From positions 1 through 36,062 of the forward strand of contig JASHOT010000385.1 of NCBI GenBank assembly GCA_030040965.1: DNA of 36,062 nucleotides, given 5' to 3'. This stretch comes from Candidatus Sulfotelmatobacter sp. (GTDB lineage: Bacteria; Acidobacteriota; Terriglobia; Terriglobales; Acidobacteriaceae). Below, piece after piece: positions 26,253 through 34,475 of this stretch. The position numbers were made by a program, and so were the translations under genes. Position 1 is the first letter of the stretch; every line of letters starts with the position of its first letter. Under the pieces are notes generated by a model. It did no database searches. It worked only from the letters and a program-made list of their open reading frames with translations, and was not told the origin of the DNA.

Positions 26253-26879
26253 GTGAGCGAAGCAACTCTGGATCGTGCGTCACATGGCGCGGAGGTGATG
26301 GAAGCGAGCCCGTTTGCCATCCCTTCCAGCAAACTGGTGATGTGGCTGTTCATAATCTCTGACGCCTGCACGTTCGGAGCCATGCTGTTCGCCTATGGCT
26401 ATATCCGCAACTCCGCAGCGGATTGGCCTCTGGTCTTCGAGTCGGCGAGCATCTGGAATGCGCTGTTGATGACGTTCATTCTGGTCACCAGCAGCCTGAC
26501 GGTGCTGTTGGCGGTGCGCGACGCGGCCAATGAGAACCGTGCCGGCGCTTTCAAGTGGGCGATGATCACCGCCGGGTTGGGGGTGGTCTTCACCATCCTG
26601 CACCTGCGAGAGTGGATGAGCCTGATCGGCGAGGGCGTACGGCCTTTCCAGAATCCCTGGGGCGCGCCCATGTTCGGCGCGTCATTCTTTGCCGTTACCG
26701 GCCTCCATATGGCGCACGTGGCGGGCGGAGTTGTGGCGCTGGTGGTGGTTGGGCTCGGCTTCAAGGCCGGTCGTTATGCTTTCCGCCACATCGAGATCTG
26801 GGCTTTGTACTGGCATTTCGTTGATCTGGTTTGGATGTTTGTCGTGCCACTGATCTATCTGTTGAACATGAAGCGCTAG
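26253..26879 (+). CDS. coxC: Cytochrome c oxidase subunit III, second copy
   Basis: This 208-residue protein with about five helices has the subunit III signatures KLVMWLFIISDACTFGAMLFAY, FAVTGLHMAHVAGGVVAL and EIWALYWHFVDLVWMFVVPLIYL. It starts at a GTG with ACGGAGG upstream. It fits the classic subunit III consensus better than the preceding gene. Having two adjacent and divergent copies suggests both are built into one complex, or that each supports a different form. Confidence 0.93.
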   Translation: MSEATLDRASHGAEVMEASPFAIPSSKLVMWLFIISDACTFGAMLFAYGYIRNSAADWPLVFESASIWNALLMTFILVTSSLTVLLAVRDAANENRAGAFKWAMITAGLGVVFTILHLREWMSLIGEGVRPFQNPWGAPMFGASFFAVTGLHMAHVAGGVVALVVVGLGFKAGRYAFRHIEIWALYWHFVDLVWMFVVPLIYLLNMKR

Positions 26880-26907
26880 TTCGAATACACAGAACAGGGA
26901 GTCGCAG

Positions 26908-27204
26908 ATGAGCGCACCAAATTCTGAGGGCATGGGCACGACGTTCATTGTTTATGGAGCGATTCTCGCCATCGCGGTGGTTCAGGTTCTCGTTGCGATG
27001 AGCATGGGACCGTCGCTCGGGCGGATGCTGATTCTGGCGGCGATCCAGGCCTATCTGGCCGTCATGTTTTTCATGCACCTGCGCGATGAAAAACCCACCT
27101 TGCGCCTGGCGCTGATCCCGGGCACGATCTTTGTCCTGGTCATGATGAATATGATCTGGGCCGACAGCTTCCGGCTTGCGCTGCTGCGGTCGTTTGCCAA
27201 GTAG
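26908..27204 (+). CDS. Prokaryotic cytochrome c oxidase subunit IV
   Basis: This 98-residue membrane protein has three hydrophobic helices with the subunit IV pattern (AAIQAYLAVMFFMHLRDEKPTLRLALIPG). The central FMHLR stretch after helix two is typical of the bacterial COX4-type subunit. The ATG at 26908 has GGGAG 6 bases upstream. It directly follows the second subunit III gene and completes the I-II-III-IV set. Confidence 0.9.
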   Translation: MSAPNSEGMGTTFIVYGAILAIAVVQVLVAMSMGPSLGRMLILAAIQAYLAVMFFMHLRDEKPTLRLALIPGTIFVLVMMNMIWADSFRLALLRSFAK

Positions 27205-27239
27205 GCTTGGCTGTGGCAGCAGTTGATGAGGAGTGAATT

Positions 27240-27524
27240 ATGGTTGGGCAATCGATCTCAAGATTCTCGCGATGCGCGAAGGTCGCGCTCACTGGCGTCG
27301 TGGTGTTGACGGCGAATGCAGTCGGCTACGCGCAAAGCTGCGCGCTGTGCTATACGCAGGCCGCCGGCTCTGGGCACAAGATGATCCAGGGATTGCGTAC
27401 CGGGATTCTAGTTCTCATCGTTCCTCCGATGTTTATGTCTCTGGGCATCACCTGGCTGGCCTACATAAAGCGCAACCGCACCAATGACCTGGCGGAATCG
27501 GAAAAACCGAATAACGACTGGTAG
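27240..27524 (+). CDS. Small membrane protein with Cys-pair segment, end of the oxidase operon
   Basis: This 94-residue protein has a signal-like N-terminus (VALTGVVVLTANAVGYA), then QSCALCYTQAAGSGHKM with a CxxC pair, one hydrophobic helix (LVLIVPPMFMSLGITWLAYI) and a short charged tail. The mature protein would put the cysteines on the periplasmic side beside the helix. GAGGAG lies upstream of the ATG at 27240, and only 35 bases separate it from subunit IV. A role in the oxidase, for instance copper delivery or redox tuning of the cysteines, is inferred from place and motif. I do not recognise a named family. Confidence 0.75.
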   Translation: MVGQSISRFSRCAKVALTGVVVLTANAVGYAQSCALCYTQAAGSGHKMIQGLRTGILVLIVPPMFMSLGITWLAYIKRNRTNDLAESEKPNNDW

Positions 27525-27563
27525 ACAAATACTCGGTTCTCTCAGCTCCTCCTCTTCAGAGCA

Positions 27564-27612
27564 TTGCCATCCGGAGGCGACATCCTACGTCGCCGAAGGA
27601 CTTTACGCACCT
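27564..27612 (+). repeat. Hairpin-bearing intergenic element
   Basis: GGCGAC (27576-27581) and GTCGCC (27589-27594) form a perfect 6-bp stem with loop ATCCTAC. The context CCATCCGGAGG and CCGAAGGACTT resembles a repeated extragenic element common in related genomes (CATCCTGAG and GAAGGAC types). A degenerate run of GGACT/CGACT words follows at 27657-27704. No other copy is evident in this window, so the repeat status is from memory of similar sequences. Confidence 0.4.
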
Positions 27613-27693
27613 CTTCCACTAGCATTGCGGTCTCCGACTTGCACTTTGCTGACAGCCGAGGACTAAGAACTGCTCACGACTTGCGACTCAGGA

Positions 27694-27723
27694 CTGACGA
27701 CTGCCTGCTGATCGTGGCATAAT
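27694..27723 (+). promoter_or_regulatory. Possible sigma70 promoter of the MBL hydrolase gene
   Basis: CTGACG (27694-27699) and CATAAT (27718-27723) are spaced by 18 bases; the -10 box matches 5 of 6 and the -35 box 4 of 6 positions. The predicted start near 27730 gives a short leader before the ATG at 27756. Confidence 0.35.
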
Positions 27724-27755
27724 CTTCGGCAACGTTTCCCGATCAGGTGCCAACC

Positions 27756-28796
27756 ATGCGTCGAGTCCTGCTTGCCGCTGTTTGCTTTTGTGTCTGTCTT
27801 ATCAGTCTGCAATCCGTCAGTTTTCCGTCCGCGGCCGTTGTTGCCAAACCTCTGCAGATTTACTTCATCGATGTTGAAGGCGGCCAATCTACGTTGCTCG
27901 TGAGCCCGTCCGGTCAATCCTTGCTCATCGACACCGGTTGGCCCGGATACGAAGGACGCGATGCCGATCGCATCAAGGCCGCCGCCAATCAGGCTGGAAT
28001 CACGCAGATCGACTACGTTCTCATCACGCACTATCATCGCGACCATGTCGGGGGAGTGCCGCAATTGGTCGACGGCATGAGAGTGGGCACTTTCATCGAC
28101 CACGGACCGAATCTCGAAGATTCCGAAGTCACGCGCACGGACTATGCCGCCTACGAAAAGGCGATTGCCGGCCACACGCACGTCGTAGTCAAGCCGGGGT
28201 GGGTTGTGCCCATCAAGGGCATGGAAGTCCGTGTGCTCACCGCTGCCGGGGATCACATCACCAAGCCGCTGGCCGATGCGGGAGATGCCAATCCACTGTG
28301 CGCGAAGGAGTCCTCCGCGCCCGAGGACACCAGCGAGAATGCCCGCTCCGTCGGGGTTTTGATCACCTATGGTCAGTTTCGGTTTCTTGATCTTGGAGAT
28401 CTCACAAAGAAAAAGGAACTTGAGCTGGCCTGTCCCAACAATCTTCTCGGCACGGTCGATCTTTTTCTTGTCACGCATCACGGATTGGATCAATCGAATA
28501 CCAAAGCCCTCGATTGGGCGCTGCATCCGCGCGTGGCCATCATCGATAATGGCCCGCGCAAAGGGTCGAGCCCTGCGGCCTGGCAGACTGTGAAGGATTC
28601 TCCAGGGCTTGAAGATTTGTGGCAGTTGCATTATGCGGAAGAATCCGATCGCGACCACAATGTCGCCGACGATCACATTGCCAACGTGAAGGAAAACTGC
28701 GAAGGCAAGTATTTGAAGGTTGAGGCGCAGAAAGACGGTTCTTTCACCGTGACCAACAGCCGCACCGGCGAGCAGAAAACCTACGCGAAGAAGTAG
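27756..28796 (+). CDS. Secreted ComEC-like metallo-beta-lactamase-fold hydrolase
   Basis: This 346-residue protein has a signal peptide (VLLAAVCFCVCLISLQS, then SAAVVAKP). The MBL fold follows. It has the ComEC/Rec2-like beginning YFIDVEGGQSTLLVSP and LLIDTGWPG, the metal site HYHRDHVGG, and later VTHHGLDQSN and IIDNGPRKGSS. The metal ligands of HxHxDH are intact. The protein lacks the membrane part of ComEC, so it is probably an exported hydrolase or nuclease. The start is the ATG at 27756 (AGGTG upstream); a GTG at 27747 would add three residues. The substrate cannot be told. Confidence 0.88.
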   Translation: MRRVLLAAVCFCVCLISLQSVSFPSAAVVAKPLQIYFIDVEGGQSTLLVSPSGQSLLIDTGWPGYEGRDADRIKAAANQAGITQIDYVLITHYHRDHVGGVPQLVDGMRVGTFIDHGPNLEDSEVTRTDYAAYEKAIAGHTHVVVKPGWVVPIKGMEVRVLTAAGDHITKPLADAGDANPLCAKESSAPEDTSENARSVGVLITYGQFRFLDLGDLTKKKELELACPNNLLGTVDLFLVTHHGLDQSNTKALDWALHPRVAIIDNGPRKGSSPAAWQTVKDSPGLEDLWQLHYAEESDRDHNVADDHIANVKENCEGKYLKVEAQKDGSFTVTNSRTGEQKTYAKK

Positions 28797-28803
28797 TCGA
28801 GCT

Positions 28804-29073
28804 ATGGATTGGGCGCTTCACCAGCATCGAGTGCGCTTCGATATCCGCGCTGAGCGCGAAGAATATGAGCGTTTGTTCGCGCATCAGGCAAGAGTGCTGC
28901 ACGACCGCATGGCACGGCGGGGAGATACGGATCGAACCAGACATCCGGCGACTCCGGAGTGGGAAAAGGTCTACCGGGAGTTGGCACAGGAACGTAGAGT
29001 GCTGCATCAGGCGAGGGTGCTAAGCTGGGGCAAGGAAAAGCTGTACTATTACGCCCACAAACTTGCCAGTTGA
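28804..29073 (+). CDS. Small charged protein, unknown function
   Basis: This 89-residue protein is rich in Arg, Glu, His and Tyr and probably helical (RVRFDIRAEREEYERLFAHQARVLHDRM, EWEKVYRELAQERRVLHQARVL). It begins 7 bases after the MBL stop, which favours cotranscription, but there is no strong ribosome binding site. The motif HQARVLHDR and later HQARVLSWG look like an internal repeat. It may be a real small protein or a chance frame; no family is recognised. Confidence 0.5.
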   Translation: MDWALHQHRVRFDIRAEREEYERLFAHQARVLHDRMARRGDTDRTRHPATPEWEKVYRELAQERRVLHQARVLSWGKEKLYYYAHKLAS

Positions 29074-29157
29074 ACTGCTACCCGTGCCCCAAGCCGGGCA
29101 AAGAGTCTGCACAGAGGTGATCGAGCAACAACGCCGATGTGAAACTCTGTGGCGTGC

Positions 29158-30621
29158 CTACTGCACAACCTGAAAAGAACCTTTGCTATTCAGCGTTCCA
29201 CTTGAGGTTGTAACTACGATCGTGCCGGTCGCGGCTCCAGTCGGCACGGTTGCCCGGATGTAGGCATCAGAAACAACAGTGAAGGTTGCTGGCGTCCCGT
29301 TAAACGTGACGCTCGTCGTTCCCGTCAAACCGTCGCCAAGAATCTTCACCTCCGACCCAACCGTCCCGTAATTTGGGTTGAGCGTCACGAACGGAGGCAG
29401 TCCCGTTGTTACTTTGTAGATGGTTCCACACCCTGCCAGGCCAAAACAGTTCAGCAGACCGCCTGCATTCATCACACCGTAGAAGTTTCCGTCGGTCGCT
29501 TGCATCAGTCCTCCTGGGGCGAAGCCGCTCGGGCAACTCGATTCGGTATTGCATTCGGGGAAGTTCAGATAGGTCGTGACCTTGCCCCCCGGGGTCATTT
29601 TGTAAATTCCGCCATTGAAGTTGGCTCCGCCTTCGCCCGCAATCCCGTAGAAGTTTCCGTCACTCGCCTGGATCAAGCCGCCGGGATCGGAAAATTGCGT
29701 TTGGGAGATGCAGGCACAGAAGGAATACAGGATAGCGAACTTGCCCGTTTGGGTCAGTTCAAAAATCTCTCCGGCGCCGTTGTTGAGGTTTAGGGCCGTC
29801 CCATAATAATTGCCGTTGCTGGCCTGAACCGAAATGGCCCCGCCCGCATCGCCATTGATACCGGTGAAGTTGTGCAGGGTGGTCAATTGGCCTGAGGGAG
29901 TGATCTCAAAAATCGTGCCGAGCCCGTTCTTTCCGAAAAATGCAGTAGAGCCAAAGAAATTGCCATTGCTGCCTCGCAAAAGTCCGCCGGGATTGGAACC
30001 GTCGGCGCAATTGGCCTGCGAACAGAAAGTATAGAGAGTCGAGAACGTGCCGTCGGCGGCAATTTCGTAAATGATCCCATCGCTATTGGCTCCGCCCACC
30101 AGGCCCATTGCGCCGTAAAAATTGCCATCCGCCTCGACCGGCAGCGTTGCCGGAAAATAACCGTCGGTGCAATTGGGTTGCGAGCAGAAGTTGTAGAGCG
30201 TGGTGAGTTCGCCTGCAGTCGTAATCTCAAACAATGTTCCACAGGTGTTGGCCTGTGTGCAGAAACTGCCGTTGCCGCCCTCGGTTGTGACTCCCACGAA
30301 CGAACCGTTTGCCATTTGCATGACCGGAGCGTAGGGCTGTCTCCCATCGTCGCAGTTTGCCAGAGAGCAGAAGTCGTAGCGGAGCGGCATCTGGCCGGAA
30401 GGCGTCATCTCAAAGACGGTGCCTCCACCTTTGAGAGTGCCCTCTGAGGTGGTGCCGTAAAGGTTACCGTTCGTGCTCTGGACGAGAGGCCCAAATGGGC
30501 TGTTGCCGTTGAAATCGTTAAAGGTGACGATTGTGGTAAAGGTCTGGGACGGTGAGGCAACGGCGGCGGCCAAGCAAAACAAGGCGAGGGCAGCCATCCT
30601 TATGAAACCGGTTTTTGTCAC
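29158..30621 (-). CDS. Secreted GloVer-repeat protein with IPT/TIG tail (downstream copy)
   Basis: This 487-residue protein has a signal peptide (MAALALFCLAAAVASPSQ). About seven repeats carry the pattern of GGTVFEMTPSGQ, then TLYNFCSQPNCTDGY, then a Gly- and Asn-rich link NGNFYGA, the TIGR03803 (GloVer) type repeat, likely a beta propeller. The last ~85 residues (PPFVTLNPNYGTVGSEVKILG, then TSVTFNGTPATFTVVS) are an IPT/TIG immunoglobulin-like domain. It starts at a GTG with AGGGGG upstream and lies 36 bases after the paralogue, so they form an operon. The role of these surface proteins is not known. Confidence 0.9.
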   Translation of the reverse strand: MTKTGFIRMAALALFCLAAAVASPSQTFTTIVTFNDFNGNSPFGPLVQSTNGNLYGTTSEGTLKGGGTVFEMTPSGQMPLRYDFCSLANCDDGRQPYAPVMQMANGSFVGVTTEGGNGSFCTQANTCGTLFEITTAGELTTLYNFCSQPNCTDGYFPATLPVEADGNFYGAMGLVGGANSDGIIYEIAADGTFSTLYTFCSQANCADGSNPGGLLRGSNGNFFGSTAFFGKNGLGTIFEITPSGQLTTLHNFTGINGDAGGAISVQASNGNYYGTALNLNNGAGEIFELTQTGKFAILYSFCACISQTQFSDPGGLIQASDGNFYGIAGEGGANFNGGIYKMTPGGKVTTYLNFPECNTESSCPSGFAPGGLMQATDGNFYGVMNAGGLLNCFGLAGCGTIYKVTTGLPPFVTLNPNYGTVGSEVKILGDGLTGTTSVTFNGTPATFTVVSDAYIRATVPTGAATGTIVVTTSSGTLNSKGSFQVVQ

Positions 30622-30657
30622 AAGACCCCCTATTTTGCAGGTTCCTCACGATCACCT

Positions 30658-32265
30658 TCACGGCAAAACTTGAAATGCGATGTTGCTGTCGAGCGTCCCG
30701 CTCGGCGTTGTGACTTCGATCGTGCCGGTCGTCGCGCCGGTGGGGACTTCCGCCTCAATATAGGTGTCGAATGCCTTGAATGTCGTCGCCCCGACGCCAT
30801 TAAACGTCACGCTAGTTGCTCCGGTCAGGTTGTTCCCGAGGATGGTCACAACGCGCCCAGCCCTGGCACCGTTCGGATTTGCCGTGACGAAGGGGCCGAG
30901 CCCCATTTCCATGGTGAAAACCACGCCACAGCCCCCGCCTGGGTAGCAGTCCGCGCGCCCGCCTTTATTGGCAATCCCATAGAACGTCCCGCTCGTGGCT
31001 TGTGTAAAACCCTCGGCACCTTCCCCGTCGGCTGCCCCTTGCGTGCACTTGTTTTCGGGACAGAAAGTGTAGAGATTGCTGAACTGACCGCTCGGACTGA
31101 ATGCGAATGCGACTCCGCAGCCGAACGGAATGCCTCCGCACGGGGGATAGATCCCACCACCGATTGTGATTCCATAGAAGTTCCCGTCAGTACCGAGCGA
31201 CAGGGAAGCTGGGTTGCTTCCGTCAGGGCAGGGGCTGCTATCTGAAAAGCAGAAGCTATAGAGTGTGGTCAACTGGCCGGATGGAGTCATCACAAAGAAG
31301 GTGCCGCCGCCGTTGACTCCGGCGCTTCCCGTAGTGCCGTAGAAGTTCCCACCCGCGGCTTGCACCAACTGTCCGCCCGGATCTCTCTGGATGCCGTCCG
31401 AGCAATTCGGCTGCGAGCAGAAGCTGTAGATTTGCGTGAATTTGCCGTCTGGCGTAATTTCGAAAACGTCGCCCCATCCGCTCGTGCCACCGTACAAAGT
31501 TGTGCCGTAGAACTTTCCGTTGGTGGCCTGCGTCAGGCCTGCCACTGGAATCATTCCGTCGAGGCAGGCTCCGTTTTCATTCACCTTGCTGCAGAATGTG
31601 TAGATAGTAGTGAACTCACCCGAAGGCGTGATTTTGAAGACGGTTCCACATCCAGATTGACAAGGGCTGTTTAATGGCGACGAACCGCCTGACGTGGTGG
31701 TTCCATAAAGATTCCCGTCGTAGCCAAGCACCAGGTTGTTCGCGAACACGCCATCCGTACAACTATCGAGAGCGCAAAAGTTGTGGAGGACAGTGAGCTT
31801 TCCTGCGGGTGTGATCTCGAACACCGTACCGCATCCCAAATCGTTGCATGTCCCTCCGCTCACGACGTTGTTGGCTCCTCCGGTCGAGGTTGTTCCGTAG
31901 AGATTGCCGTTTGCGCCCAGCGTCAGACCTGCCAGCGGCTGCCCGCCATCGGCGCAACTGGCCTGGGAGCAGAAGCTGTAGAGAGCGGTGATTTTGCCTG
32001 CGGGAGTGACCCGGAACACCGTCCCACATCCGTGGCTGTTGTCAACCCCGCCGCAGTACTGCTCAATAGCATTGCTTCCGCCGATGAAGGTCGTACCGTA
32101 AAAGTTACCGTCGGTGCCCTGCACCAGCGGGCTCTGGGGCACCTCGCCGGCCGCCGGGCTAAATCCTGCCACGGCCGTGTAGGTTTGTGCCAACGAAGCA
32201 ACCGCAGTTGTGAGGCAGAATAAGGCGACGATGCTGGCGAGTGATCCCCGGGTGAGCTTTTTCAC
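30658..32265 (-). CDS. Secreted GloVer-repeat protein with IPT/TIG tail (upstream copy)
   Basis: This 535-residue protein begins at a GTG at 32265 with GAGAGGAT upstream, giving MKKLTRGSLASIVALFCLTT, a signal peptide. The frame is open further upstream, but that part overlaps gntK on the other strand and does not look like protein. Eight or so GloVer repeats follow (GCGTVFRVTPAGKITALYSF, CADGGQPLAGLTLGANGNLYG), then an IPT/TIG domain (ILGNNLTGATSVTFNGVGAT). It is paralogous to the next gene but has more repeats. A near-consensus promoter lies about 110 bases upstream. Confidence 0.9.
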   Translation of the reverse strand: MKKLTRGSLASIVALFCLTTAVASLAQTYTAVAGFSPAAGEVPQSPLVQGTDGNFYGTTFIGGSNAIEQYCGGVDNSHGCGTVFRVTPAGKITALYSFCSQASCADGGQPLAGLTLGANGNLYGTTSTGGANNVVSGGTCNDLGCGTVFEITPAGKLTVLHNFCALDSCTDGVFANNLVLGYDGNLYGTTTSGGSSPLNSPCQSGCGTVFKITPSGEFTTIYTFCSKVNENGACLDGMIPVAGLTQATNGKFYGTTLYGGTSGWGDVFEITPDGKFTQIYSFCSQPNCSDGIQRDPGGQLVQAAGGNFYGTTGSAGVNGGGTFFVMTPSGQLTTLYSFCFSDSSPCPDGSNPASLSLGTDGNFYGITIGGGIYPPCGGIPFGCGVAFAFSPSGQFSNLYTFCPENKCTQGAADGEGAEGFTQATSGTFYGIANKGGRADCYPGGGCGVVFTMEMGLGPFVTANPNGARAGRVVTILGNNLTGATSVTFNGVGATTFKAFDTYIEAEVPTGATTGTIEVTTPSGTLDSNIAFQVLP

Positions 32266-32374
32266 AGATCCTCTCTGACGCTGTGGCGGGTGCGTGTGTT
32301 TAAGTGCAATCCAGGGTGAAGCAGGCGCCGGACTAACTCGGAGCAAATAAGGGGAGGGCAACCGAATGCGCAGT

Positions 32375-32403
32375 ATTATCAGAAAGCCCAATCCGCTTGT
32401 CAA
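32375..32403 (-). promoter_or_regulatory. Sigma70-like promoter of the GloVer operon
   Basis: On the minus strand, TTGACA (32403-32398) is a perfect -35 box. GATAAT (32380-32375) matches the -10 box at 5 of 6 positions, and the spacer is exactly 17 bases. The predicted start near 32368 leaves a leader of about 100 bases before the GTG at 32265. Confidence 0.75.
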
Positions 32404-32457
32404 TGTGAAGAATCTTGCAACGGCAACAGCGATCGGAGCAGGTAAAATCTTCCACGC

Positions 32458-32943
32458 ATGATCGTGATTGTGATGGGCGTGACCGGGTCGGGGAAGACGA
32501 CGACCGGACGTCTGCTTGCCGAGCAACTGGGATGGCTGTTTGCCGATGCTGACGATTTTCATCCTGGGGTGAATGTGGAAAAGATGCGGCGCGGCATCCC
32601 GCTTGACGACGATGATCGCAGGCCGTGGCTGGAGCGACTTCGCGAAAAGATCGATGCTTGGATTGCGGCGAATGAAAATGTCGTGCTCGCTTGTTCCGCC
32701 TTGAAACGCAGCTATCGCGAGGAGCTTGACGCGGGGCCGCAAGTGCGATTCGTGTATCTGAAGGGACGCGCGGAATTGATCGCAAAACGCCTGGCGGCGC
32801 GCCATGGCCATTTTGCTGGAGCGCAGATTCTCCCCGGCCAGTTCGCCGATTTGGAGGAGCCGAAGGATGCCGTGACGGTCGACATCTCGCCCGCCCCGAC
32901 GGAAATCGTCACTGAAATTCGGGCGAAGCTTGGTGTGGCGTAG
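32458..32943 (+). CDS. gntK: Gluconokinase
   Basis: This 161-residue P-loop kinase phosphorylates gluconate to 6-phosphogluconate. Walker A is GVTGSGKTT (residues 7-15). The family stretch DADDFHPGVNVEKMRRGIPL, then DDDRRPWL, ACSALKRSYREELD and LKGRAELIAKRLAARHGHF, with LLPGQF-like ILPGQFADLE, are intact, and the length is typical. It is followed by an MFS transporter in the same reading frame, separated by one TAG and 22 open codons, which suggests sugar-acid uptake and phosphorylation in one unit. Confidence 0.96.
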   Translation: MIVIVMGVTGSGKTTTGRLLAEQLGWLFADADDFHPGVNVEKMRRGIPLDDDDRRPWLERLREKIDAWIAANENVVLACSALKRSYREELDAGPQVRFVYLKGRAELIAKRLAARHGHFAGAQILPGQFADLEEPKDAVTVDISPAPTEIVTEIRAKLGVA

Positions 32944-33009
32944 AATCCCTCCATCGCTCTCCCCCAATCCACCGACGATCGACTCGAATCCGCCGTCGTC
33001 TCGCGACTG

Positions 33010-34272
33010 ATGTGGCGGCTGATGCCATTCCTCTTCCTTCTTTATATCGTCGCTTACCTCGACCGCATCAACGTCAGCTTCGCCGTCCTGCAGATGCGTG
33101 GCCAATTAGGACTCAGTGAACGCGTCATCGGGCGCGCCAGCGGAATGTTCTTCATCGGATATTTCTTCTTTCAGCTGCCCAGCAACCTGCTGTTGGATAA
33201 ATTCGGCGTTCGGCGCTGGATTGCGGGCCTCATGGGCGTTTGGGGAGTGATCTCATGCCTGATGATCTTCGTCCATGGGCCGGTCGATTTCTACTTTATG
33301 CGATTCCTGCTGGGCGCCGCCGAGGCCGGATTTTTCCCCGGCATCATCCTTTATATGAAGCGCTGGTTTCCGCCGCGAGCGCGGGCCCGCGCTGTGGCAT
33401 GGTTCATGACGGCGAATCCGATCGCGGGGATTGTCGGCAGCCCAATCTCGGGCGCTCTGCTCGGGTTGCATGGCGCTCGCCTGGCCGGTTGGCAATGGAT
33501 GTTTCTGATCGAAGGAGTCCCGGCAATCGTTTTAGGAGTTGTGGTCTATCGCTTGCTCTCGGAAAGTCCCGAACAGGCTGTGTGGCTTGGGGACGAGGAA
33601 CGAGCCTGGCTGATGAAGGAGCTGGCGAACGAACAGCGCAGCGATTCAACAGCCTCGCACGGGAGCATTTGGAAGGTGATCTTCAGCGGCCGCATCTGGA
33701 TGCTCTCGGCGGTGTATTTCGCGGTTTCGACCACAACCTACGGGCTAATGCTGTGGCTACCGAGCGTGATCCGCGAGTTGGCGGGTTTGAGTTACTTTAT
33801 GACCGGCATAGTCGCGGTGATTCCATTCGTGGTGACGACGGCTGCCATGGTGCTGGCCGGGATGCACTCGGACCGTACCGGCGAGCGCCGCTGGCATACG
33901 GCGATTGCGGCCTTTATTTGCGCGCTTTCGCTGGTGTGTGCCGCGTACGCGGGATCGGCCGTGCTCGTCGTTGGCTGTCTCACTCTGAGCCTGGCCAGCG
34001 CCGAGGCAATGGTCGGGCCTTTCTGGGCTATGGCGACCTCGCGCATGGCAGGCCTTTCGGCAGCAGCAGGGATTGCCGTGATCAACTCCCTGGCGAATTT
34101 GGGCGGATATTTCGGACCCGATATTATCGGTTTTTTCCGCAGCGCCAACGCCGGGTTCGGCAGAGGGTTCCTCGCGATCGCGGCCACGGTCACGATTAGT
34201 GGCTTGATGGCTTTGATTGTCGGGCGGCAGAAAGCCGATCAACGTGAAGTGCGCAAAGAGACCTTGCGCTAA
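33010..34272 (+). CDS. MFS transporter, anion:cation symporter-type (sugar acid)
   Basis: This 420-residue membrane protein has about 12 helices. The ACS-family N-terminus LMPFLFLLYIVAYLDRINVSFA, the motif GFGVRRW-like loop (LDKFGVRRW) and EAGFFPGIILYMKRWFPPRARARA are typical of glucarate, tartrate or galactonate porters. The only standard start is the ATG at 33010, right at helix 1. The 22 codons before it stay open and read IALPQSTDDRLESAVVSRL, which looks like a natural family N-terminus but has no ATG, GTG or TTG. A nonstandard start (ATC at 32953, or CTG at 33007) or TAG readthrough from gntK is possible. Gluconate or a related acid is the likely substrate. Confidence 0.88.
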   Translation: MWRLMPFLFLLYIVAYLDRINVSFAVLQMRGQLGLSERVIGRASGMFFIGYFFFQLPSNLLLDKFGVRRWIAGLMGVWGVISCLMIFVHGPVDFYFMRFLLGAAEAGFFPGIILYMKRWFPPRARARAVAWFMTANPIAGIVGSPISGALLGLHGARLAGWQWMFLIEGVPAIVLGVVVYRLLSESPEQAVWLGDEERAWLMKELANEQRSDSTASHGSIWKVIFSGRIWMLSAVYFAVSTTTYGLMLWLPSVIRELAGLSYFMTGIVAVIPFVVTTAAMVLAGMHSDRTGERRWHTAIAAFICALSLVCAAYAGSAVLVVGCLTLSLASAEAMVGPFWAMATSRMAGLSAAAGIAVINSLANLGGYFGPDIIGFFRSANAGFGRGFLAIAATVTISGLMALIVGRQKADQREVRKETLR

Positions 34273-34419
34273 AAGCGCCTCACGAAGATCGCGAAGAAAA
34301 ACCGTGGGCTGGCGATGAAAGAGCGAAGCTACCTCCGGGGCTCCGGGATCATCAGAGTTATTCGAACTTGGGCGGAAGCTGCTGAATTACACTGACTTTC
34401 ACTTCGTTCCCCGGGCACG

Positions 34420-34448
34420 ATTGTTTACAATACTTGAGCTGCTTATAC
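34420..34448 (+). promoter_or_regulatory. Possible promoter of the acyl-CoA-reductase-like gene
   Basis: TTGTTT (34420-34425) and TATACG (34443-34448) are spaced by 17 bases. The -35 box is weak. The predicted start lies near 34455, about 20 bases before the TTG start codon at 34476. The rest of the 203-base gap after the MFS gene shows nothing else. Confidence 0.35.
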
Positions 34449-34475
34449 GGAATGTTGTAAGGCGAACGGCAAAAT

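Noticed and set aside
32266-33105. The 280-codon upstream extension of the upstream GloVer gene on the minus strand.
   Set aside because: It lies opposite gntK and the start of the MFS gene, has a low-complexity basic composition, and the GTG at 32265 has a good ribosome binding site followed by a signal peptide.
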